A stretch of DNA of 64,000 nt from Cladorrhinum sp. PSN259. Taxonomy: Eukaryota > Ascomycota > Sordariomycetes > Sordariales > Podosporaceae. Under the pieces are notes generated by a model that searched no databases, was not told the origin of the DNA, and worked only from the letters and a program-made list of their open reading frames with translations. The position numbers and the translations under genes were made by a program. Shown here in pieces: positions 1-10,196 of the stretch (positions are counted from its first letter, which is position 1; each line of letters opens with the position of its first letter). The stretch is from assembly GCA_033725935.1 (NCBI GenBank), contig MU867076.1:372001-436000 (forward strand), read 5' to 3'.

Positions 1-95
1 GGGTGGTAAACTTACTTTTAGACAGTCTCTTAACCATACCACCATACCCACGTCCAATCCGAACGCTGGCATTAACTTTTGTTGAGTGGTTCGTC

Positions 96-302
96 CTATA
101 GCAATCGCAGGACCCCCTCCCATTGGCACTGTGGCTGGCGCCCGCCATAAGCTATTGGCCAGAACTTCATGATCGTCGCATGATCCGAGTCTGGGCGCGA
201 GCCCAATGTCCGATCACTCACCTTATCGTTTATAGTTTGTCGCGGCATTGTGAGGGCTTCCGCGACGGCCTTCATATCGCCATTTGTCGCCTGCGCAGAC
301 AC
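96..302 (-). pseudogene. Possible remnant of a transposase helix-turn-helix (psq-like)
   Basis: A 68-codon open frame holds an Ala/Val-rich helix followed by PRQTINDKV and a basic Arg-Gly-Ser-Arg stretch. This resembles the psq-type DNA-binding domain at the N-terminus of fungal pogo/Tc1-like transposases (helix, then PR-T-L-x-x-R). Nothing downstream resembles a DDE catalytic domain, and the frame ends after the first 70 residues, so at most it is a broken fragment. Resemblance is by eye only and may be chance. Confidence 0.22.
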
Positions 303-590
303 TTCAGTGCGTTAGGACTTGGTGATGTGCAATGCGCGAAGTTGAATCTCAATATAGACACCCCCTTCAGTAGGTTATCTCTGGGAGGCATTACCTACCT
401 TGTGTTAGATATACTGCTATTGCATAAGTGCAAGAGTGGCGACGCTTTTGGCAGATTGGTGCAGTGGTATTCTGCGACAGACAATCTGACACCCTGAATC
501 CCCTCTCTGTCCCGGCCGCCAGAGCCTCAATTGCGGCAAGCACCGGACCTTCTAGCCTCAGCTTTTCAAGTCACAATTGTGTCCCCGGCA

Positions 591-3500
591 ATGTTTGGGC
601 CAGCCAAACAAACCCCATGGCAGCGGGGAGCAGGCGCCCCCCCAGCAGGGCACCAGCAAGGGGCCGCTCTCCAGCAGCCCAACGCATCGCAATCGCAAAG
701 CGCATCCGTGTCGGCCAACGACATGAGCAACAATGGCAATGGCAACAAAGCGTCGGCGCCCATGGGCAACTCGCCCTTCTCCCTCCCGTCCATCACGCTG
801 CCAAAGGCAGGCGGGTCTGTGGGCGGCATGGGCGAGAAGTTTGCCGTCAACGCCGCGACGGGGACGGCGAGCATCACGATCCCCGTCGCGACAAGTCCTG
901 GTCGAAATGGAAACGGCGTGCAGCTCGCCTTGTCGTACGACTCGGGCGCGGGCAACGGGCCGTTTGGCATGGGCTGGTCGCTCTCGACTCCCTCTATCCG
1001 CAGAAAAACGGACAAGGGAATTCCGCGCTATGTCGATGCCCGCGATATGCACGACTCCGAGTCAGACGTGTTCCTCGCGGCGGGCGCAGAGGACCTGGTG
1101 CCTGTGCTGGAGTGGAGCGAGGAGCGCGGCGGGTTTGCCAGTGACAGGCGCAGCATGGGCCTGCGCTGTGAGGGAGACCGCAGGTTCCACGTCTTCGCCT
1201 ACCGGCCCCGCATCGAGGGCAGCTTCCAGCGCATTCTGCGCATTGCAGACGCTGCCACCGGCGAAACGCACTGCTGGGAAGTCACTGCACCCGACAACTC
1301 GACCACTGTTTTTGGCGACTCGGACAACTGCCGCATCAGCGACCCCAGCAACCCCAAACACGTCTTTGAATGGCTGCCCTCGAGCACGTTCGACGAGAGG
1401 GGCAACTTCATTCTGTTCACGTACAAGAAAGAAGACTCAGCGGGCGTGGCGACAGATGCGCCCCACGAAGCGCACCGCAAGGATAAATCACGGACCGCCC
1501 ATCGCTACCTCAAGTCCATCAAGTACGGCAATACGGTCTCGCGCGTCGGCCCGCAGTTTGTGAAGAGCGGCACCGACTGGCTGTTCGAGGTCGTCTTCGA
1601 CTATGGCGAGCACCACGACGCGGTGCCTCTGTCCACAGAGTGCCGCCCCTGGCCCTGTCGTGCTGACCCCTTCTCGTCGTACCGTGCTGGATTCGAGACC
1701 AGACAGTACCGCCTCTGTCGTCGCGTCCTCATGTTCCATCATTTTCCCGACGAGCCTGCCATTGGCCGTGACTGTCTTGTTGCTTCGCTTGAGCCTTGTT
1801 ACCGGGCGGTGGGCGCCAACAAGAAGACGGGCTTGGCCATCACCACCGTCCTCGAGTCCATCGGCCATCTGGCTTGGCGGCGTCGCGCTGATGGGGGCTA
1901 CGACAAGGGCGGGCTGCCGCCCCTCGAGTTTACCTACTCAGAGGCAGCGCCCGCCAAGGTCCCAGCAGAGCTGGATAGCCATTTCCTGGCCAATCTGCCC
2001 GTCGGCTTCAACGACACAACCTACCAGCTGGTGGATCTCGAGAGCCAGGGACTGCCAGGCGCCGTATCTAGAGTCGACGGTAGCCTCCTTTACGTCCCCA
2101 ACAACGGACATGGTCAGTTTGGGCCGGCCGAGACACTTCTATCCGTGCCGGCCTCTGTGTTCTCGTCCGCTGCAAAGGCATCCTGGATAGATCTCGCTGG
2201 CGAAGGCAAAGTAGAGCTTGTCAGGTTCGATGGTCCGAGCCCCGGCTTCTACAAGAGGAACTGGGACGAGCCTGGAGGCTGGGATTCGTTTCGGCCGTTC
2301 GAGATGCTGCCCAATATTGCGTGGGGGAATGCCGACCTCAAGTTCATCGACGTCACTGGCGACGGTCTTGCCGATGCCGTGATGCTCGACGACAATCTCA
2401 TCTGCGTCTACCGAAGCCGGGGCGACGAGGGCTTTGACGCCACCGAGTATTTACACCCCCCGCTTGATGAAGACTCGGGCCCCCGCCTCTTGTTCTCAGG
2501 TGGCGTCGACACCATCTACGCCGCTGACATGACGGGCGACGGCCTGTCCGACCTCGTCAGGATTCGCCAGGGCGAGGTGGCATACTGGCCAAATTTCGGC
2601 TACGGACGCTTTGGGAGCAAGGTGGTCATGGAAAATGCCCCGGCGTTCGACTTCTCCAATAACTTTGACCAGTCCCTGCTGAGACTGGCAGATGTGGATG
2701 GATCCGGGGTGACAGACCTGGTGTACCTCGGGGGAGAGACTCCTACTATGTATCTGAACCTTTCGGGCAATGGGTGGAGTGACGGAACTCCCATCCATGG
2801 CTTCCCATCAGTCAACGCCGAGACAAATGTGCAGGTGCTTGATCTTCTGGGCAAGGGGACCGCCTGCTTGGTCTGGTCTTCAGCACTCCCGGGAGACGCC
2901 CAGCGGCAGATCCGCTACTTGGACCTTATGGAGCAGGGCAAGCCCTACCTCCTGACTGCCATGGAGAACAACATGGGGTCCGAGCACAAAATCTTTTATA
3001 CCAGCTCGAGCGAATTCTATGCCAGAGACAAGAAGGCTGGCCGGTCCTGGATCTCACACCTCCCCTTTCCCGTCCAATGTGTCGAAAGTTCGCAGACGGT
3101 GGACCGCATTAATGGTAACATCTTCACAACGCGCTATGCTTACCATGATGGCTACTTTGACGGCCCGGAGCGCGAATATCGAGGTTTCGGCATGGTGGAG
3201 ACCTGGGATACCGAGCACTACGCCAACTTGGATGACAACGTCCGGCAGCAGTCCAACATCGACCCTGTATCACACATCCCGCCTATTCTAACCAAGACCT
3301 GGTATCACACGGGGCTATATCACGACGACCGCTGTCTGGCGAGTCACTACCGTCAGCAATACTTTGCTGATGATACCCTTCATCCAGGGCTGGCCGAGAT
3401 GCAACTGGCAGAAACACTCTTGCCCACATCTCTGCAAGTTCCCTCACACAGTGTGCTCTACATTGCAAACTACCAGGAACATCGGGAGGCGTATAGGGCC

Positions 3501-6500
3501 TTAAAAGGAGCGACCCTACGATCTGAGGTCTACTCGCTCGATGGAACCCACATGGAGCCCATTCCCGTGACAGTCTCGCAGGCCAACTTCACGATTGAAC
3601 AACTGCAGCCACTAGGCGGGAACAAGCACGCCATTTTCATCGTGCACCCGAAAGAAGCGGTGCAGATGGAGTACGACCGCAAACTGTACTCTGTCGGCGC
3701 GCGCAAGCTCTTGGACCCGCGCGTCGAGCATTCCATGACGCTCGAAACAGACTGCTTCGGCCACCCGCTCAGAACCATGGCCATCAATTACGGAAGACGT
3801 TACGGTGACTCCTACACCAGCCTGACGGATGAGGACCGCGAGCGCCAGCGCCGAACATTTGCGATGCTCACAGAGACGAGCTACACCAACATGATCGACA
3901 CGGAAACTACCTACGTCTTGCCGCTGGTAGCCGAAACAAGTGTGTATGAGGTGGTCAACCTCCTATCCGCAGCAAAACACGGCCATGAAAGCTGTCGCTG
4001 GGCCGATTTCAACGTGTGTCGTCGATTAGCGGGCACCCTATCGTCGGGCAAGTTCGACATCCCATTTGAGAACTTTGATGGGCCATACCCATCCTCGGCG
4101 AGACCCTATCGTCGAATGACCAAGAAATCTCGGTCCATCTACAAGAGAGACGATCTTACGGGGCCTCTCCCATTGGGAATCATTGAGCCTATGATGCTGG
4201 CTTGGAAGAACCACAACTTTATCTTCACCGACAAGCAAGTGCAGAGCTTTGTCGATTCCGGAAAGCTCAAGAAAGACGAAGTCGAGGCCTTGTTTCGCGT
4301 CGAGGGCGCCTACACGCGGTTTCCAGACGAACAAGGTTGGTGGTCCGACACCGGGCTTGCGTTCTACTCGCCGAACCGAGACGATTCTGCCGAGGAGGAG
4401 CTGCTCCATGCGAAGGAAGGCTTCTACTTGTTTCGCCGAACGAGGACTCCATGGGACACAGATCAGGCCCCTGCCGAGACCATCTACGCGTATGACAAGT
4501 ACCAGCTGCTGGTACAAAGCGTCACGGACCCATATAATAATATCGTCTCGGTGGGCGAACGAGACAAAGATTCGGGAAAACTGATTCGGTATGGCTATGA
4601 CTACCGACTCTTGATTCCTTTCGTCACCATGGACGAAAACCGAAACCGGAATGAGGTCGTGTACGATCTTCTCGGAAAAGTCACGGCCACGGCAGCAAGG
4701 GGAAAGCCCGAGGATCACGACGGCGATGATGTTGGCGGGGCAGCAACTGACGTATCTGAGAAAAACATCAAGTCGTTCTTTCAAGCGCCGCGACTCCGTG
4801 CGTCAGACCTCCTGGGAACAGCCACGTCGCGGGTGGTGTACGACATGCACACCTACTTCCGGACCAAGCAGTCCAAGGATCCGCAGCCGAATTGGATCTC
4901 AACTATTGCGCGCGAGACACATGAGTCCGACCTGGAGCCGGGTGCCGGAACGAGGACTTTTGTCGGCTTCTCTTACCTTGACGGTGGCGGTCAGCCCATA
5001 CAAGCCAAGTCCCAATGTGAACCTGGGCCGCTAGAGCCAAGCGATGCTCTCGAAGCACAGACAAAGAAAGAGCAGCGGCATGAAAACATAGTCCAGCACC
5101 GATGGCTCACCAGCTCCTGGGTCATCAACAACAACAAGGGGGACCCCGTGCGGAGCTATGAGCCCTTCTTCTCCGACACGCACCATTTCCAAGACAAGGC
5201 AATCCACGGCGTTTCGCCCATATTTGTCTATGACTCGCTGTCGCGTACCGTGGCCATCATCAACCCCAACCACACCTGGACAAAGAGTGTTTTCTCCCCA
5301 TGGGGCCTGCAGGCGTGGGACAAGACCGATACCGTCCTCATTAGCGACCCGGCACAGGACCCGGACGTAGGCGGGTTCATCCGGCGGCTGCCGAAGAACG
5401 AGTATCTGCCGACCTGGTATGATCAGCGCAAGGACGGCCAGCTCGGCGCAGAGGAGGCAGCGGCCGCGCAGGCGTCTGCGCATAGCGCCGCAACCCCATC
5501 CGTGTCGTTTAACGACGCTATGGGCCGCGAGTGTGCAAGGTTTGAGATACTCCGATCCTCAATGCCTGTGTCAAACAAAGAAGCAGCTGGTGGTGACAGA
5601 ATTCTCCGCCAGGCCACATACCTCGACATCCAGAGCTTGCCTTACAAAGTCATCGATACGGAAGGCCGCACAGCCAGCCTCTTGCGCTATTGCTTCGCTG
5701 GGGAGGTAGTCCACGAGCGGAATATGGACACGGGTGATAAGTGGTCACTCAAGGCTGTGGACGGCAGCATGCTGCGCGCGTGGAACGGCCGGGGCCAAGT
5801 CTTTCGGTCGATCTACGACTCCAAGCGACGCGTCCGTGAACTGCACGTTCAAGATGGTGAGATCGAGTACCTCACCGAGAAGACCGAGTTTGGGGATAAG
5901 CTGCCCGATGCTGAGGGCGAAAACGCGCGTCAAAGAATTGTGGCCGTGTTTGACCAAAGCGGTGTCACGCGGACGCCGGCCTACGACTTTCGGGGACGTG
6001 TTGTGCAGAGCACCAGACAACTCGTCGCGGCCTCGAGGGGAATTGTCGACTGGGGCGGAGGAGATATCGAGCTGGCCAAGGAGACATACGAGGAGAGAAT
6101 CCGGAACGATGCGCGTGGCAATGTCGTTTGGACGCGTCTCCCCGACGGAACCGAGACTGTGTACACGTATAACGACAGAAACCTGCAGCAAACAGTCACG
6201 ACAACGCTCTGTGCCGATGCAGCCACCAAACAGGATGTAATTAAAGCCATCTTCTATGACGCCAAGGGTCAGCGCACCAGGGTGGTGCAGGGAAACGGCG
6301 TTGAGATAAGAGCATCGTACGACAAGCTCACGTTTAAGACGCGGAGAATCTCGACCACGCGGCTCATCAAGCGACGGCGTGGCTCCTTACGGAGACACAG
6401 CAGTTCTGGCAGAGGTAGCAGCAGTTCAGGAAGCGAGAGCGAAAGTAGTTCGGGTGGCTCATCGGGGTCCCCACGACACCACGGCTGCCATCGCCGTCGA

Positions 6501-8885
6501 GACCGTGTCGACCATATCCAGGAGATGAGCTATGTGTATGATGCAACGGGAAACATCACACATATTCAGGATTCGGCCAAGCAAGCTGTGTTCTTCCGCG
6601 GTCACCGGGTCGACGCATCGCAGTCCTTTACCTATGACTCTATTTACCGACTCGAGCAGGCGACGGGGCGCGAGCACGTGGGCCAGATGGCGGCAGGCCG
6701 GAACGCGTCATCAGCCGACGACACGAGCCAGCCCAGCAGCGATCATGGCAACAACGGCAAGGCGCTCGCGCGCTACGTTGAGTGGTACCGCTACGACTCG
6801 CAGGGAAACATACTGTCGATGCATCACCAAACATGTTCTGAAAGCCGTGAGTGGACGAGGGTCTACGAGTACGATGAGCCCAGTGCCATAATCCCTTTGG
6901 AGAGAAGCAATAGGTTGAGCCGCACGCGTGTGGGACGGAAGACCGAAGAGTATCACTACGCCGGACCAGCTGGTATCTCGGGCTGCATGACGCGCATGCC
7001 CGGGCGGCCAAGCTTAGAGTATGACTACAGTGACAGGATGGTCGCTTCGATCTCGACGCAGAAGACTCAAGGCAGTGCAAAGGAAGGCCCAGACGGACAT
7101 GCGGCGGATAATACCACCAAAGAACAAACGCTATATCGATATGATGCAACAGGGATGCGGGTACGCAAGGTGACGGAGCGCGTAGCAGCTGATGGGCGGG
7201 CATTTCTCCTCAAGGAAACCATCTACATTGGGGGGGCGTTTCAAGTGCTGCGGCGATTCGATGTAACCAGCGGCGAGGCCAAATTCGAGCTGCACAGCCT
7301 CAGCATTGCCGAGTCTGGGCGGCCGCTGCTGCTCATCGATCACCGTGTCCTTGGGCCGTCATCTGACAACGGTGTCCCGGCCACGGTGTACCGCTACCAG
7401 CTCTCGAACCACCAGGGTTCGACGGCGACGGAGGTGGACCAGGACGCGCGCATCCTCTCGCACGAGGAATACACGCCATACGGCGTATCAGCGCTTCGCT
7501 TTGCATTCCGACAGACGGAAGCGCCCAAACGCTACCGGTTTCTGGGGAAAGAGCTCGACGACGGGACAGGGTTCTATCACCTCGGGGCGCGGTACTATGC
7601 CGCATGGCTGGGACGGTTCACAACAGCGGACCCGCTCGGGCATGGCGACGGACTTAACGTGTACCAATACGCCCAGTCCAACCCCGTCATGCTGGTAGAT
7701 CCTGGAGGCACCGCAGTGAAGCTCGGAGGTGGTGTTGATCCCGAGACCGGGTTCAGGGGGGAAGATCTGATGAAAAGACGCAGGTTGGCTGCCCAAGGCC
7801 ATTGGGCGGAGCGCAGCAAGACCAGGAGCCCGAGGTCCATAAGAGGTTCTTTCGCGAACGTGTGGGGCGATAGAGCCGAGCAAGACTTTGCACTCTGGCT
7901 AAAGAATCAAGGTCACGCGGGGGCGCAGGGGGATCCGCTTTTCAGTCAACGCTTTGGCACAGCGTTGAAGGGTAGCTCTGAAATCGATATCTTGTTCAAG
8001 AAGGGTGAAGCCATCGTGTCGGCTTGGGAGCACAAGCTCGTCAGTGTCAACACGTACTTCAACGAAGCTGGAGAGCAGACGTGGTGGGGCACAAAGTTTC
8101 TTGACAAGAGGCTTGCGAGCTGGGAAAAGCAGTACAAGAACGCAAAGAGCAACCTGGCAGGCCTCGTCGATGACGTGCACCTAGGAGTCACGTTGAAAGG
8201 ATTACCAGAGGAAAGTAAGGGCTTTGAAGCCATGAAAAAGGCTGTCGAGGCAAAGTTCCCCGGCCGACTCGTCGAGGTTGTGGCCGAGGACGCAGAAAAG
8301 CTTGTTGGAGCCCGTGGGCAGCTCAACAAGGCTGCCGGCATCGCCATGCAAGCGACCAAGGATATACTCGTTGCCTCTCCAAAGCTTGCTTCCGGTCTCA
8401 AGGTGGCGGGCAAGGTTCTCGGAGCCGGCCTCGGCGTCGTCGCAGTCGCAGGCGTTCTATTGACGGCGAACGATGCGAAGGCGGCAACTACGGGAACCGA
8501 CATCCTAGGCGGGGAAAAGGCCATAGGGGCGGGTGAAAAGTTCAGCACGGCACTCGACGTAGGGAATTTAGGTCTAACAGCTGCGTCTAAGTTGGGTGTG
8601 GTGGCTGCTGGCTCGGCGGGCGCGGTGGTCGCGTCGATTGTGGTGGGCGGCGCGGCGGCGGGCGCGGCAGTCGGGACTGCGGTCCAGGAGGCGCTTAAGG
8701 AGCCGCTGGGCGAGGGGGGCGCGGCGGCGACGGGGGTGTTGGCTGGGGCGGCGACGGGGGCGGTCATCGGTGCTGTGCTTGGGTCTGCGGTGCCTGGTGT
8801 GGGGACGGTGGTTGGGGCTGCGGTGGGAGGAGCTGCGGGGGCAGTTGGAGCGGCGGCTAAGATGCTGTTGAATAAGTACTGGTAG
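591..8885 (+). CDS. Tc-toxin-like fused TcB-TcC protein (SpvB/TcdB + RHS) with C-terminal candidate nuclease domain
   Basis: A single exon of 2,764 codons. An in-frame TTG lies at 531, but ATG 591 is the first ATG. Order of parts: low-complexity N-terminus; SpvB-type domain from about residue 64 (GGMGEKF, GPFGMGWSLS); FG-GAP/VCBS-like calcium-loop repeats (DVTGDGLAD near 585, DMTGDGLSD near 643, DVDGSGVTD near 700); TcdB middle domains about 775-1070; YD/RHS repeats; a Ser/Arg-rich insert about 1928-1970; and the RHS-associated core about 2267-2376. The core ends with two DPxG motifs about 19 residues apart, the site of aspartyl self-cleavage in bacterial Rhs/TcC. After it lie about 390 residues with D2466...E2480-x-K2482, a PD-(D/E)xK-like pattern, and a Gly/Ala-zipper tail. 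In bacteria TcB and TcC are usually separate and form a cocoon enclosing the toxic end. No signal peptide, TcA partner or immunity gene is visible. Lack of introns and bacterial architecture suggest horizontal origin; expression and toxicity are unproven. Confidence 0.9.
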   Translation: MFGPAKQTPWQRGAGAPPAGHQQGAALQQPNASQSQSASVSANDMSNNGNGNKASAPMGNSPFSLPSITLPKAGGSVGGMGEKFAVNAATGTASITIPVATSPGRNGNGVQLALSYDSGAGNGPFGMGWSLSTPSIRRKTDKGIPRYVDARDMHDSESDVFLAAGAEDLVPVLEWSEERGGFASDRRSMGLRCEGDRRFHVFAYRPRIEGSFQRILRIADAATGETHCWEVTAPDNSTTVFGDSDNCRISDPSNPKHVFEWLPSSTFDERGNFILFTYKKEDSAGVATDAPHEAHRKDKSRTAHRYLKSIKYGNTVSRVGPQFVKSGTDWLFEVVFDYGEHHDAVPLSTECRPWPCRADPFSSYRAGFETRQYRLCRRVLMFHHFPDEPAIGRDCLVASLEPCYRAVGANKKTGLAITTVLESIGHLAWRRRADGGYDKGGLPPLEFTYSEAAPAKVPAELDSHFLANLPVGFNDTTYQLVDLESQGLPGAVSRVDGSLLYVPNNGHGQFGPAETLLSVPASVFSSAAKASWIDLAGEGKVELVRFDGPSPGFYKRNWDEPGGWDSFRPFEMLPNIAWGNADLKFIDVTGDGLADAVMLDDNLICVYRSRGDEGFDATEYLHPPLDEDSGPRLLFSGGVDTIYAADMTGDGLSDLVRIRQGEVAYWPNFGYGRFGSKVVMENAPAFDFSNNFDQSLLRLADVDGSGVTDLVYLGGETPTMYLNLSGNGWSDGTPIHGFPSVNAETNVQVLDLLGKGTACLVWSSALPGDAQRQIRYLDLMEQGKPYLLTAMENNMGSEHKIFYTSSSEFYARDKKAGRSWISHLPFPVQCVESSQTVDRINGNIFTTRYAYHDGYFDGPEREYRGFGMVETWDTEHYANLDDNVRQQSNIDPVSHIPPILTKTWYHTGLYHDDRCLASHYRQQYFADDTLHPGLAEMQLAETLLPTSLQVPSHSVLYIANYQEHREAYRALKGATLRSEVYSLDGTHMEPIPVTVSQANFTIEQLQPLGGNKHAIFIVHPKEAVQMEYDRKLYSVGARKLLDPRVEHSMTLETDCFGHPLRTMAINYGRRYGDSYTSLTDEDRERQRRTFAMLTETSYTNMIDTETTYVLPLVAETSVYEVVNLLSAAKHGHESCRWADFNVCRRLAGTLSSGKFDIPFENFDGPYPSSARPYRRMTKKSRSIYKRDDLTGPLPLGIIEPMMLAWKNHNFIFTDKQVQSFVDSGKLKKDEVEALFRVEGAYTRFPDEQGWWSDTGLAFYSPNRDDSAEEELLHAKEGFYLFRRTRTPWDTDQAPAETIYAYDKYQLLVQSVTDPYNNIVSVGERDKDSGKLIRYGYDYRLLIPFVTMDENRNRNEVVYDLLGKVTATAARGKPEDHDGDDVGGAATDVSEKNIKSFFQAPRLRASDLLGTATSRVVYDMHTYFRTKQSKDPQPNWISTIARETHESDLEPGAGTRTFVGFSYLDGGGQPIQAKSQCEPGPLEPSDALEAQTKKEQRHENIVQHRWLTSSWVINNNKGDPVRSYEPFFSDTHHFQDKAIHGVSPIFVYDSLSRTVAIINPNHTWTKSVFSPWGLQAWDKTDTVLISDPAQDPDVGGFIRRLPKNEYLPTWYDQRKDGQLGAEEAAAAQASAHSAATPSVSFNDAMGRECARFEILRSSMPVSNKEAAGGDRILRQATYLDIQSLPYKVIDTEGRTASLLRYCFAGEVVHERNMDTGDKWSLKAVDGSMLRAWNGRGQVFRSIYDSKRRVRELHVQDGEIEYLTEKTEFGDKLPDAEGENARQRIVAVFDQSGVTRTPAYDFRGRVVQSTRQLVAASRGIVDWGGGDIELAKETYEERIRNDARGNVVWTRLPDGTETVYTYNDRNLQQTVTTTLCADAATKQDVIKAIFYDAKGQRTRVVQGNGVEIRASYDKLTFKTRRISTTRLIKRRRGSLRRHSSSGRGSSSSGSESESSSGGSSGSPRHHGCHRRRDRVDHIQEMSYVYDATGNITHIQDSAKQAVFFRGHRVDASQSFTYDSIYRLEQATGREHVGQMAAGRNASSADDTSQPSSDHGNNGKALARYVEWYRYDSQGNILSMHHQTCSESREWTRVYEYDEPSAIIPLERSNRLSRTRVGRKTEEYHYAGPAGISGCMTRMPGRPSLEYDYSDRMVASISTQKTQGSAKEGPDGHAADNTTKEQTLYRYDATGMRVRKVTERVAADGRAFLLKETIYIGGAFQVLRRFDVTSGEAKFELHSLSIAESGRPLLLIDHRVLGPSSDNGVPATVYRYQLSNHQGSTATEVDQDARILSHEEYTPYGVSALRFAFRQTEAPKRYRFLGKELDDGTGFYHLGARYYAAWLGRFTTADPLGHGDGLNVYQYAQSNPVMLVDPGGTAVKLGGGVDPETGFRGEDLMKRRRLAAQGHWAERSKTRSPRSIRGSFANVWGDRAEQDFALWLKNQGHAGAQGDPLFSQRFGTALKGSSEIDILFKKGEAIVSAWEHKLVSVNTYFNEAGEQTWWGTKFLDKRLASWEKQYKNAKSNLAGLVDDVHLGVTLKGLPEESKGFEAMKKAVEAKFPGRLVEVVAEDAEKLVGARGQLNKAAGIAMQATKDILVASPKLASGLKVAGKVLGAGLGVVAVAGVLLTANDAKAATTGTDILGGEKAIGAGEKFSTALDVGNLGLTAASKLGVVAAGSAGAVVASIVVGGAAAGAAVGTAVQEALKEPLGEGGAAATGVLAGAATGAVIGAVLGSAVPGVGTVVGAAVGGAAGAVGAAAKMLLNKYW

Positions 8886-10196
8886 GTAGGGAGACTCGGA
8901 GCATTTAGCTGTGATGTTGAGTTCAACGAGAGAGGTGGGAGGTGGATTCTGGATGTATTGGCTTTTCTTTACACGTGGGGATAATAGTCTTACTAGCATA
9001 AACATGGAAAAGGAAGCGTTTGAGAAGTTTCTTAACTAGACAGCCTCAGCCAGAGCTTGCACCGCTTCTGTCCCTCTTCCTAGACCGAAGATATGGTCTC
9101 CGTATGTGCCGGATTGGTCACGATCGACAAAGAGAGCAACATCATCCGATTAGTTCATCTCGGGGTTCTTGAGACCCGAGCGAAATTCTATTGAATTTTA
9201 ATACTCTGCATAGGCCCTGGCGGTTGAGGTGTTGGGGAAGTCGACAAACGCTCCGGAAACAAGGACGTAGCTGATGCGGAAACGGTTGGCAATGTTTATT
9301 CCCCAGGGTCCGGGTTTTGTGTTTGGGTCTGGAGAGCAAAGAGATCATGGTGCTTTCAAGTCGACTGGTAGATCTGTTGTTCCCGGACCCATGAGCCAAA
9401 TGGAGATATTTGCTGGATAGAGGTCAATGGCCCAAATGAGAAGTGCGAATAAATGACCTCGGTATCAACACCCCTTTAGACCCACTTTTCTGTGCGGCTT
9501 TGCTAACCGGCGCTTCCCACACAACACAGTTATTTTTGAGAATAAAACATTGTGATATGATGTGATAAATAACTTGACGCGATAAGAAACTTGATAGTGT
9601 AAACAATTTGATAGGATAATGTTCAACTGCGGGTTCCTGGTAGACATGTGCTACAGTACCTAGGCAGGGAAGCTACAGTGGGCTCTGCAAGTGGCCGGTT
9701 GAACCACTGCTAAAAGAGAGTCTTGTTACAACCTGCACCGAATAGGGATACAGACTGTAAGGCAGTACGCCTGGGTAGGATGACAAGATAATTGAAGATT
9801 ATGGGACGCTCTCAGACGGTGTCAATCACTGTCAGCAACAGGTTGCTCTACAAAGTATCGCTGTAAACACTAGTACTGTATTGCTTGCGTGAGGAACCAA
9901 GTCCTCACGATGGAGCCTGCCTGGCAGTCTCCCTATATATACTGATGCTATCTACATAGGTTTTCCTGGTACCTTGTACCTTGCTTGTGTGCGCCTTGTG
10001 CGCCCACCGTCCAGAGCGTACATAACGACCGCTTTCTAATTGGTGGGAACGGGACTTACAGGCCACTACCAAAGAAACCAAGACCTTTAACAAGCTAGAG
10101 AATAGTATACGCCTGATACTGCAACACCAACCATAACTAATGAGCGCTGAGCCTGTTTTGCCAATTAGGCTCTCGACCAGATCCACGTCGACAACT
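8886..10196. other. Intergenic, no confident gene
   Basis: About 1.3 kb between the toxin-like gene and the first esterase. On the minus strand about 9198-9310 is a short protein-like stretch (reads PGPWGINIANRFRISY, stop at 9198-9200) that may be the 3' end of a decayed gene. I found no start, partner exon or family for it. Nothing else is recognisable. Confidence 0.3.

Noticed and set aside
4038..4784. 248-codon antisense ORF inside the toxin-like gene
   Set aside because: Fully overlaps a confidently coding frame; no recognisable motif.
7946..8926. 326-codon antisense ORF opposite the 3' end of the toxin-like gene
   Set aside because: Its Ala/Pro/Thr-rich content is the shadow of the Gly/Ala-rich coding strand.
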